Below are positions 17,127 through 24,211 of a DNA stretch of 64,000 nucleotides, piece by piece; the stretch's first letter is position 1, and each line of letters opens with the position of its first letter. Source of the DNA: Pseudomonas sp. S31 (GTDB taxonomy: Bacteria; Pseudomonadota; Gammaproteobacteria; Pseudomonadales; Pseudomonadaceae); NCBI RefSeq assembly GCF_016648105.1, contig NZ_JACVVE010000019.1:1-64000 (forward strand), written 5' to 3'. The notes beneath the pieces are model-generated. The model was not told the DNA's origin. It made no database searches and saw nothing but the letters and a program-made list of their open reading frames with translations. The position numbers and the translations under genes are program-made.

Positions 17127-18529
17127 TGCAAGGCACTGGCAGTGGGCCAGTTGCGCAGCAGACGCGCCCGGTCACGGGCATAGGCCGGGGCGAAGCTGAG
17201 CTGAGTGGCGTGCTGGCACATGGCATCGAGGTCGATCAGCGACCACTGGCCGTTGTCCCAGAACAGGTTGTGGCCCTTGAAGTCGCCATGGCTGATGCGC
17301 TCACGGATAAGTTGCCGCATCAAGTGCACCAGGGCATCCACCTGTTCCTCTGGGGCGTCGCCGGTATCCACGTAGGGCGCGAAGCATGCCGTCAGGTCGG
17401 GGCCATCGAGGTACTCGGTGACCAGGTAGGCGCGGCTGCGCAGGCCCATCACGCGTTGCTCGAGCACCGCCAACGGACGCGGGGTGGCGATATCGAGAAA
17501 CGCCAGGCGGTGGCCCTCGATCCACGAATGCCAGGCCCTGCTCGGGCGCCAGAAGCGCTTGAACCAGTGGGCGGTGTTCTTGATGTTGTAGCGCTTGAGC
17601 ACCAGCTTGCGGCCTTCGACCTCGACAAGCGCGACGCTGGCGGCGCCACCGGTCTTGTACAGGTGGCCCTTGTCGATCAGTTGGTCGGCCTGCTCCAGCA
17701 CCGGCAGCATGGCCTGCATCTGGTCCCGCGGCATCGCCCGCAGGCCCGACAGGCTGCGCTCGACGCTGAACAACGTGCACTCGCGACCGGCCTTTTCCAG
17801 GTAGTCCTTCTGCCGCCAGCTGCGCACCTTGTCGACCTGCTTCTGCAACGCCTCCAGTGGCAAGGCATGTTCGGCGTTGGCCAGCAGGTAATGCACCAGC
17901 AGCTCCTCGATGAACGGCTCCAGGCGCTTGGGCAACTGGGCGAAGAACACCCCGAGGTTTTCCAGCACGCGCGGGCGCGACAACTGCTGGCCGGCAGTCT
18001 CGGCGCGGATGCCGGCACCGTCGATCAGGTACAGCTTGCCGCCGTGGCGCAGCAGGTTGTCCAGGTGCAGGTCTTCTTGCCACAGGCCCTTGGCGTGCAT
18101 CTGCGCCACGGCGGTGAGGGCCTCGCCGAGCACCAGGTGCTGCGCATCGGACAGCACCGGCTGGCGCTCCACTTCGGCCCAGGCATCGGCCAGGCTCTGG
18201 GCGTCATCGAGGAATTCGAACAGCAGCCAGCCACCCTCGCCTTCCTTGAGCCCATCGGCCAGCAGTGTCGGCGTGGTCAGGCCTTGGTCGGCGAGCAGCT
18301 TCACGCCTTCGAGTTCGCGCTGGAAATGCCGTGCGGCACTGCTGCCGACCAACAGCTTGGCCAGCACCGGGGTGCCGCGCCAGATGCCGGCACCCACGTA
18401 GCGCTGGCCGGGCAGTACACGCAGCAGGCTGAGCAGTTGCAGGTCGGCGCTGCCAGCAGCGTCGGCGAGGGTAATGGACAACGGCAGCGCCGGGCTGCGG
18501 CCCAGATCCTTGAGTTCAGACAAACGCAT
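17087..18529 (-). CDS. Tandem two-domain LPS-core kinase-like protein
   Basis: A 480-residue protein at the end of the core-LPS operon, in the position of P. aeruginosa PA5006. It carries two kinase-like domains: the first has the catalytic loop EDLHLDN at 152-158 and DGAG at 170-173, the second HGDFKGHN at 414-421 and DLD at 433-435. Both retain a catalytic-type Asp. It probably phosphorylates core heptoses or modifies the core in concert with WaaP, WapP and WapQ; the substrate is unknown. ATG at 18529 overlaps the wapQ stop, so it is translationally coupled. Confidence 0.82.
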   Translation of the reverse strand: MRLSELKDLGRSPALPLSITLADAAGSADLQLLSLLRVLPGQRYVGAGIWRGTPVLAKLLVGSSAARHFQRELEGVKLLADQGLTTPTLLADGLKEGEGGWLLFEFLDDAQSLADAWAEVERQPVLSDAQHLVLGEALTAVAQMHAKGLWQEDLHLDNLLRHGGKLYLIDGAGIRAETAGQQLSRPRVLENLGVFFAQLPKRLEPFIEELLVHYLLANAEHALPLEALQKQVDKVRSWRQKDYLEKAGRECTLFSVERSLSGLRAMPRDQMQAMLPVLEQADQLIDKGHLYKTGGAASVALVEVEGRKLVLKRYNIKNTAHWFKRFWRPSRAWHSWIEGHRLAFLDIATPRPLAVLEQRVMGLRSRAYLVTEYLDGPDLTACFAPYVDTGDAPEEQVDALVHLMRQLIRERISHGDFKGHNLFWDNGQWSLIDLDAMCQHATQLSFAPAYARDRARLLRNWPTASALHQRLDRLLPRLTE

Positions 18530-19281
18530 CAGCGGGCCTCTTTTTCACGACGGCGTTGCGTCAGGCGTTGCAACCAGGTCCCCACTTGCACGCTGTCCGC
18601 CGGTTGCGCCAGGTAGGCGGCCAGCAGCGTGCGCACGTCCGCCTCGCTCCAGACGCGGGCGCGACGCAGCAGGGGTTCCAGGTCCTTGAGCCGATCACGC
18701 ATGCCGAACAGCAACGGCCGGGTCTTTTCCAGGTCGATCAGTTGCGCGTCCCAGCCTTCACGGCGCTGGCGCAGGAAAATGTGCTTGGGGTAGAAACAGC
18801 CGTGCACCTGGCCGGCGGCGTGCAGGGTGCGGGCCAAGGCGCCACAGGCGAGCAGGATGGCGTCGCGCGTCGAGGCGTCGAACTGCGGCCATTGCGCCAG
18901 CAGGCTGTCCAGGTCGCTCCAGCCATCCAGGGCGCGGGTCATGAGGATCGCCCGGTGCTCGCCGCCCCCTTGGCGCTCGCCATAGAACACCGCCTGCAAG
19001 GCCGGGATCGCGAGTTTCTGGTAGCGGCTGATATTGCGGAACTCGCGGGCGAAGGTCGGCTCGCCGAACGGCCGGTGCAGGCTGCGGGTCAGGTAGTTGG
19101 CCTGGCGCTTGAGGTAATAGCCTTTGCCCTCCAGCTCCAGGCGAAACACCTGGCTCCAGCCGCCCCGCCCGATGTTGGGTTCGTCCACCGCATCCAGTTG
19201 CAGCGTCCACAGCGCCTCGAAATCGTTCAGGCCATGGCGCTGCAGCAACGCGAGGTCCGCGCTGGCCAGGTAATCGGTCAT
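18529..19281 (-). CDS. wapQ: LPS core kinase-like protein, InaA/WapQ family
   Basis: A 250-residue member of the lipopolysaccharide kinase (Kdo/WaaP) superfamily, InaA-like branch. The ATP-side Lys in YYLKRQ is at residue 58. The catalytic loop reads HGCFYPKHIF at 160-169, without the HRD-type Asp, and the metal motif is DLEK at 183-186. The start is placed at the ATG overlapping the wapP stop (19279-19281); longer in-frame extensions run inside wapP and are rejected. It acts, or acted, on the inner core of LPS at the cytoplasmic face. The missing Asp is a family feature rather than a defect, I believe. Confidence 0.8.
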   Translation of the reverse strand: MTDYLASADLALLQRHGLNDFEALWTLQLDAVDEPNIGRGGWSQVFRLELEGKGYYLKRQANYLTRSLHRPFGEPTFAREFRNISRYQKLAIPALQAVFYGERQGGGEHRAILMTRALDGWSDLDSLLAQWPQFDASTRDAILLACGALARTLHAAGQVHGCFYPKHIFLRQRREGWDAQLIDLEKTRPLLFGMRDRLKDLEPLLRRARVWSEADVRTLLAAYLAQPADSVQVGTWLQRLTQRRREKEAR

Positions 19282-20012
19282 TCCCTTCCCTCGAAAAAGC
19301 CCAACACCTGGCGGATGCGCCGCTTGTCGCGGGCGTTCAGGCGCTGGCGCTGACGGTACTGCAGGTAGAAACGCAGGCGCTGGGTCGCCGACAGGTGATA
19401 CTTGGCGACCTTGTCCAGGCAGGCCAGGTCCTTGATCAGGCGGTGGCGCCACATGAAGCCGCGCCAGAAGTCACCGGTCGGGCAATCGATGAAGAACAGC
19501 GTGCCCTGGTCATCGACCAGCAAGTTGCGCCACTTGAGGTCGTTGTGGGCGAAACGATGTTCGTGCATGACCCGGGTGTGCCGCGCCAGCTGGCGGCTGA
19601 CGTGGTCGACCCAGGCGCGGTCGGCCAGGCGCGGATCGTTGCGCTTGGCCAGTTCCTGCAGGTCTTCGGTACGCGGCAATTCACGCGTGACCATCGCCCC
19701 GCGGCCAAAGGCCAGGCCGTTGCGTTCCAGGCCCCAGGCCACCACCTCGGCGGTGGGGATGTGCCACTTGGCGAACTGCTTGAGGTTCTGCCATTCGGCC
19801 TTGATCCGCGGCCGCCCGAGGTAACGGCGCATGTGCTTGCCGGCGCCGGTGTAGCGCTTGACGTAATAGTTGACCCCGTCACGCTCGATGCGCACGACCT
19901 CGCTCAACGGGTCGCGCGTCAGGCGTTCGCCCTGCACGGCGAACACCGCATCGAGGCTGCCGAAGTCCGCCGCCAGGTGCTCGTAGCCCGGCGCCAGTGT
20001 CCAACTCGCCAT
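19278..20012 (-). CDS. wapP: LPS core heptose kinase-like protein WapP
   Basis: A 244-residue kinase of the core-LPS cluster, corresponding by position and length to P. aeruginosa WapP. The catalytic loop HNDLKWRNLL sits at 156-165 with Asp158, and the metal-binding motif is IDCPTG at 175-180. Phosphorylation of the inner-core heptose is the family role. It overlaps waaP upstream and wapQ downstream by 1-4 bp, as do most genes of this operon. Confidence 0.82.
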   Translation of the reverse strand: MASWTLAPGYEHLAADFGSLDAVFAVQGERLTRDPLSEVVRIERDGVNYYVKRYTGAGKHMRRYLGRPRIKAEWQNLKQFAKWHIPTAEVVAWGLERNGLAFGRGAMVTRELPRTEDLQELAKRNDPRLADRAWVDHVSRQLARHTRVMHEHRFAHNDLKWRNLLVDDQGTLFFIDCPTGDFWRGFMWRHRLIKDLACLDKVAKYHLSATQRLRFYLQYRQRQRLNARDKRRIRQVLGFFEGRE

Positions 20013-20818
20013 CAGAGTGCGTCCCCATAGCGTTGCTTGCGATCGTAGAGTTTCTGCGCCTTGCGCTCGAGCCAGGCGAGCAGTGCCGCTTCATCGGCAA
20101 GTACCTGGCGCAGCGGGCGCTGGAAGTAGCCGCGCAGGAAGCGCAGCTTGTCGCGCTGCGTCAGGCCGATGTCCAGGGCCGAGAAGTACAGGGCGGCAAG
20201 GTCCTTGTCGCGCCAGCGACGGCTGATTGTCGCCCGGGTCTGGGCGCGGTGCAGGTCGATCACCGACAGCTTGAAGTCCTCCGGCGTCACCGGGCGGTCG
20301 GTGTGCAGCAGGAAGTGGCAGATGTAGCAGTCGCGGTGGTTGACCCCGGCGCGGTGCATGCCACCGGTCATCTTCGCCACCTCGGCGATCAGCGCCCATT
20401 TCAGGCGCGGCGCCGGAGGCTGCTTGACCCAGTCGAGGCTGTAGTCCTCCAGGCTGATGGTCGGCGCCAGTTCCTCGGTGACGATGAACGAGTGCTGGCG
20501 GGCCGGGTCGCCGCCGCGCTCGCCGTAGGCCACTGCGGTCATGGTCGGCACGCCGACTTCGTGCAGGCGCTGGATGGCCCGCCATTCCTGGCCGGCGCCA
20601 AGCACCGGCAGCTTGGCGGTGAACAGGTTCTTGAAGATCTCGCCCCAGCCGATGCCGCGGTGGATCTTCACGAAGTAGCCCTTGCCCTCGACCTCGGTAC
20701 GCAGTGTTCGGCGCCCTTCGAGTTCGCGGTAAACCTCGCCCTGCAGGGCCTCGACTGCCTCGAAGGCATCGCGCTTGGCCCACAGGTGCTTGAACGGCTC
20801 GGCCAGGATCAGCTTCAT
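20012..20818 (-). CDS. waaP: Lipopolysaccharide core heptose(I) kinase WaaP
   Basis: A 268-residue kinase that phosphorylates heptose I of the LPS inner core, an essential decoration in Pseudomonas that supports outer-membrane integrity. The ATP-site Lys is at residue 51 in YFVKIHRGIGWGE, the catalytic HRD at 161-163 and the DLH metal motif at 188-190. Length and position downstream of waaG match P. aeruginosa. Starts in a 4-bp overlap with waaG and ends overlapping wapP. Confidence 0.93.
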   Translation of the reverse strand: MKLILAEPFKHLWAKRDAFEAVEALQGEVYRELEGRRTLRTEVEGKGYFVKIHRGIGWGEIFKNLFTAKLPVLGAGQEWRAIQRLHEVGVPTMTAVAYGERGGDPARQHSFIVTEELAPTISLEDYSLDWVKQPPAPRLKWALIAEVAKMTGGMHRAGVNHRDCYICHFLLHTDRPVTPEDFKLSVIDLHRAQTRATISRRWRDKDLAALYFSALDIGLTQRDKLRFLRGYFQRPLRQVLADEAALLAWLERKAQKLYDRKQRYGDAL

Positions 20819-21939
20819 GCGCCCACCTGCCCGAGGATCACGTCGGCGGCATGCTGCGGCATGCTGTACAGGTCTGCCGTGTCGGCGAACGCCAGGCCGT
20901 TGCGCGACCAGTCGGCGCGGGCCTGCGGGTCTTCGAGTATGCGCTGCAGGTAGCGGTTGAGCTGCTCCTGCTCGAACGGCTCGTCCAGCACCAGGCCGCT
21001 GTCGGCCTCGGCGATGTAGTGGGCGTAGCCGCAGACCTTGGACACCAGCACCGGCAACCCGGCCACCAGGGCTTCGAGCAGCACGGTGCCGGTATTTTCG
21101 TTGTAGGCCGGGTGAATCAGCAGGTCGGCACCGAGCAGGAAGCGCGGGATGTCGCTGCGCCCCTTGAGGAACTGCACCTGCTCGCCCAGGCCCAGGGTCG
21201 CGCTCTGCAACTGGAAGACCTTGGGGTCGTCCTGGCCGATGACCATCAGCCGGGTGCGTTTGCGCAGGGCCGCGGGCAACGCGGCCAGGGCCTTGAGGCT
21301 GCGGTCGACGCCCTTGGTCTTGAACCCCGAGCCGATCTGCACCAGCAGCAGGTCGTCGTCGCCCAGGCCGAACTCCTGGCGGAACTCGGCGCGGATCTCG
21401 GCGGCATTGGCCGGCGCCCGGCGGTCCTGGGAGATGCCCGGCGGCAGCAGGTGGAAACGCTCCACCGGGGTGCCGTAGTGCTTGATGAACAGTGGTTGTT
21501 GCACCTCGGAAATCATCAGCACCTCGGTGTGGGCGTCCTTGGCGAACACGGCCCGCTCGTACTCGGCGAAATGCCGGTAGCGGCCCCAGCGACGATACAA
21601 GCCGCCGCGCAAGGTCTGGGCCTTGTCTTCGAAGCAGCCGTCGGCGGCGTAGTACACGTCCAGCCCTGGCATCTTGTTGAAGCCGATCAGGCGATCGACC
21701 GGGCGCTTGGCCAGGTCGGCGGCCATCCAGGCGCTGAGCTTCTCGTTGCGACGGTGGTTGAACAGCGCCTTGACCGGCGCCACCAGCACCTCGAAGCCCG
21801 GCGGAATGTCACCCTCCCAGATCAACGTGTACACGCGGATCTGGTGGCCCCGCTTCTGGCACTCCAGGGCAATACGCATGAAATCGCGCTGCAGCCCGCC
21901 GAAGGGGAAGTATTTGTAGAGTACGAAAGCCAGTTGCAT
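20815..21939 (-). CDS. waaG: LPS core glucosyltransferase WaaG
   Basis: A 374-residue GT4 glycosyltransferase (GT-B fold) that adds the first outer-core hexose to heptose II, in Pseudomonas generally a GalN-type residue. The N-terminal YKYFPFGGLQRD is the WaaG signature; the nucleotide-sugar binding E-x7-E type motif falls around HPAYNENTGTVLLEA (about 273-287). ATG at 21939 is preferred to the TTG one codon before it, since it forms an ATGA overlap with the waaC stop. Confidence 0.93.
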   Translation of the reverse strand: MQLAFVLYKYFPFGGLQRDFMRIALECQKRGHQIRVYTLIWEGDIPPGFEVLVAPVKALFNHRRNEKLSAWMAADLAKRPVDRLIGFNKMPGLDVYYAADGCFEDKAQTLRGGLYRRWGRYRHFAEYERAVFAKDAHTEVLMISEVQQPLFIKHYGTPVERFHLLPPGISQDRRAPANAAEIRAEFRQEFGLGDDDLLLVQIGSGFKTKGVDRSLKALAALPAALRKRTRLMVIGQDDPKVFQLQSATLGLGEQVQFLKGRSDIPRFLLGADLLIHPAYNENTGTVLLEALVAGLPVLVSKVCGYAHYIAEADSGLVLDEPFEQEQLNRYLQRILEDPQARADWSRNGLAFADTADLYSMPQHAADVILGQVGA

Positions 21940-23000
21940 CAACGAACATCCTCAGCCAGCAGCAGCGCGCTCAGGCGGCTCGCCACATGCTCGGGATTCA
22001 GGCGAGTGAAGCACAGCGGCCACTCGCGTTTGATATCGAACCGGCGCAGGTCGTCGGCGCTCGGTTTGTAGGTGCATTTCTTTTGCAGGCAAGGCGCGCA
22101 CGGCGGCCAGTCGCTGGCCTGGTGGATCTGCGTGCGGCCATAGGCTCCGGTCAGGCCCGGGTTGGTCGGGCCGAACAGGGAAATGGTCGGCACGTCCAGC
22201 GCTGCAGCCAGGTGGCCCAGCCCGGTGTCCACGGCCACGCAGGCCTTGGCGGCGGCCAGCACGCGGGCAACACCGGCCAGGTTCAATTTGGGGAGTACCT
22301 GGCAGTTGTTCAAGCCCTTGGCGATGCGCTCGGCCCGTTCCTTCTCGGCCGGATTACCCCACGGCAGGCACACCTGCAGCTTGCGCCGCCCCATGCGCTC
22401 GGCCAACTCGCGCCAATAGGCCTCGGGCCAGTGCTTGGTGGCCCAGGTGGTGCCATGCAGGAACACCACGTAGGGCGCAGCCGGCGGCAACTGCAGGCGG
22501 TCCAGGTCGAGCCCGTAGTTGCCCAGGCCTTCCGGCAGGTCGTAGGCCAGGGCCATGGCGAACAGCTGGCGTGTACGCTCCACGGCATGTTGGCCGACCG
22601 CCACCGACAGGCGCCGGTCATAGAAGCGACTGGCCCAGCCCTCGCGGGCCGAGTACCGATCCAGGCCCGCTACCGGTGCCTTGACATAGCGGGTCAGCCA
22701 GGCTGACTTGACCAGCCCCTGGGCATCGATCACCAGGTCGTACTGGCGCTCGCGCAGGCGTTGCTTGAAGGCCTTCCACTCGCCGCTCTTGACGGTTTGC
22801 CAGAGGTTCTTGCGCCAGCGCCGGATGGCCACCGGAATGACCTGGTCGACCGCCGGGTGCCAGCTGGGGATCTCGGCGAAGCCTTCTTCCACCACCCAGT
22901 CGAAGCGGATGCCCGGGATCGCGTGGGCGGCATCGGTGATCGCCGGCAGGGTGTGGATGACGTCGCCCAGCGACGAGGTCTTGATGATCAGTACCCGCAC
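21939..23000 (-). CDS. waaC: LPS heptosyltransferase I
   Basis: A 353-residue GT9 heptosyltransferase that adds the first L,D-heptose to Kdo of lipid A-Kdo2. It opens with RVLIIKTSSLGDVIHTLPA, the waaC signature, and carries the acceptor/donor motif DTGLGHLAAALDVPTISLFG near 260-280. The start is GTG at 23000, placed directly against the waaF stop (no gap). A small Cys-rich segment near the C-terminus (CAPCLQKKC) is usual in this family. Confidence 0.94.
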   Translation of the reverse strand: MRVLIIKTSSLGDVIHTLPAITDAAHAIPGIRFDWVVEEGFAEIPSWHPAVDQVIPVAIRRWRKNLWQTVKSGEWKAFKQRLRERQYDLVIDAQGLVKSAWLTRYVKAPVAGLDRYSAREGWASRFYDRRLSVAVGQHAVERTRQLFAMALAYDLPEGLGNYGLDLDRLQLPPAAPYVVFLHGTTWATKHWPEAYWRELAERMGRRKLQVCLPWGNPAEKERAERIAKGLNNCQVLPKLNLAGVARVLAAAKACVAVDTGLGHLAAALDVPTISLFGPTNPGLTGAYGRTQIHQASDWPPCAPCLQKKCTYKPSADDLRRFDIKREWPLCFTRLNPEHVASRLSALLLAEDVR

Positions 23001-24050
23001 TTAGTCGACCTCGGTCACGCTATCGATCAATTCCGGCCCGCCCAGCCGCGTCAACGCGGCGATGACCATGCCGGGGTCGAGCAGGCGCAGGCAGTTGTAG
23101 TGGCCGAAACGGCAGGTACGGTCGAAGCAGGGGCTGCATTCGATGCCGGTGCGCACGATCTCCACCTGTTCGGCCAACGGCGGGGTGAAGCCCGGCGAAG
23201 TCGAACCATAGACCGCCACCAGCGGGCGGTTCAACGCTGCGGCCACGTGCATCAGGCCGGAGTCGTTGGTGACCACCGCGTCGGCGCAGGACATCAGGTC
23301 GATGGCCTCGGCCAGCGACGTTTCTCCGGCCAGGTTGTACGACTCTTCACGGAACCCTGGGATCAGCCGGTCGCGGATCTGCTCGCCGACCGGGTGGTCG
23401 TTCTTCGAGCCGAACAGCCAGACCTGCCAGCCCCGGCGAATCAGCGCATCGGCCACCTCGGCGTAGTGCTCGGCAGGCCAGCGCTTGGCCTCGCCGAACT
23501 CGGCGCCTGGGCACAGCGCCAGCACCGGGCGGTCCAGCGCCAGACCGAACTTGGCCAAGGCGGCATCGCGGCTCTGCGGCTCGATGCGCAGGCTCGGCCG
23601 TGGGTAAGGCTGCGGCAGTTCGGCGCCGGGCGTGTAGGCCAGGGCCATGAAGCGCTCGATCATCAACGGATAGCGGGTCTTGTCCAGCTTGCGCACGTCG
23701 TTGAGCAGGCCAAAACGCATCTCGCCGCGCCAGCCGGTACGCTTGGGAATGCCGGCGAAGAACGGCACCAGCGCCGACTTCAGCGAGTTGGGCAGCAGAA
23801 TCGCCTGGTCGTACTGGCCAGCCAGGGACTTGCCGATGCGCCGTCGCGTGGCCAGTTCCAGCGCACCATGGCCGAGCGGGAAGCTCAGGGCCTGGCGCAC
23901 CTCGGGCATGCGCTCGAGGATCGGCCGGCTCCACTCGGGGGCCAGCACGTCGATCACGCAATCCGGGTGCTGCTGCTTCAGGCACTGGAACAGGGTCTGC
24001 GCCATCACCATGTCGCCGACCCAGCTGGGGCCAATGATCAGTATTCTCAT
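23001..24050 (-). CDS. waaF: LPS heptosyltransferase II
   Basis: A 349-residue GT9 heptosyltransferase that adds the second heptose of the inner core. The start ATG at 24050 gives MRILIIGPSWVGDMVMAQTL, the family N-terminus; a longer in-frame ORF up to 24215 is rejected because it would read through two hairpins. The motif NDSGLMHVAAALNRPLVAVYG lies near 260-280. First gene of the core operon; in P. aeruginosa ilvE separates it from glnE, but here only 161 bp does. Confidence 0.94.
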   Translation of the reverse strand: MRILIIGPSWVGDMVMAQTLFQCLKQQHPDCVIDVLAPEWSRPILERMPEVRQALSFPLGHGALELATRRRIGKSLAGQYDQAILLPNSLKSALVPFFAGIPKRTGWRGEMRFGLLNDVRKLDKTRYPLMIERFMALAYTPGAELPQPYPRPSLRIEPQSRDAALAKFGLALDRPVLALCPGAEFGEAKRWPAEHYAEVADALIRRGWQVWLFGSKNDHPVGEQIRDRLIPGFREESYNLAGETSLAEAIDLMSCADAVVTNDSGLMHVAAALNRPLVAVYGSTSPGFTPPLAEQVEIVRTGIECSPCFDRTCRFGHYNCLRLLDPGMVIAALTRLGGPELIDSVTEVD

Positions 24051-24069
24051 GCTTCGTCCAGAAACGGTC

Positions 24070-24105
24070 GGGGAGGCTGCAGGCTGCGTTACAGCCTGGC
24101 CTCCC
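24070..24105. terminator. Long interrupted hairpin in the waaF leader
   Basis: GGGGAGG ... CCTCCCC encloses CAGGCTG ... CAGCCTG around a 5-nt loop, about 36 bp in total, ending 20 nt before the waaF ATG. On the plus strand it is followed by TCTTTATATT. It might be a bidirectional terminator or a structured leader of the core operon. Confidence 0.5.
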
Positions 24106-24165
24106 CTCTTTATATTCAGGCTATGTGGCGGACAGTGTAACACTGGTGGCCTGGGAGGGGCCTTT

Positions 24166-24204
24166 GGGGCTGCTTTGCGCCGCGATGGGCCGCAAAGCGG
24201 CCCC
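24166..24204. terminator. glnE terminator hairpin
   Basis: GGGGCTGCTTTGCG pairs with CGCAAAGCGGCCCC (one mismatch) across 11 nt, starting 8 nt after the glnE stop. No T-run is visible, as in many Pseudomonas hairpins. Confidence 0.6.
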
Positions 24205-24211
24205 AACGATC

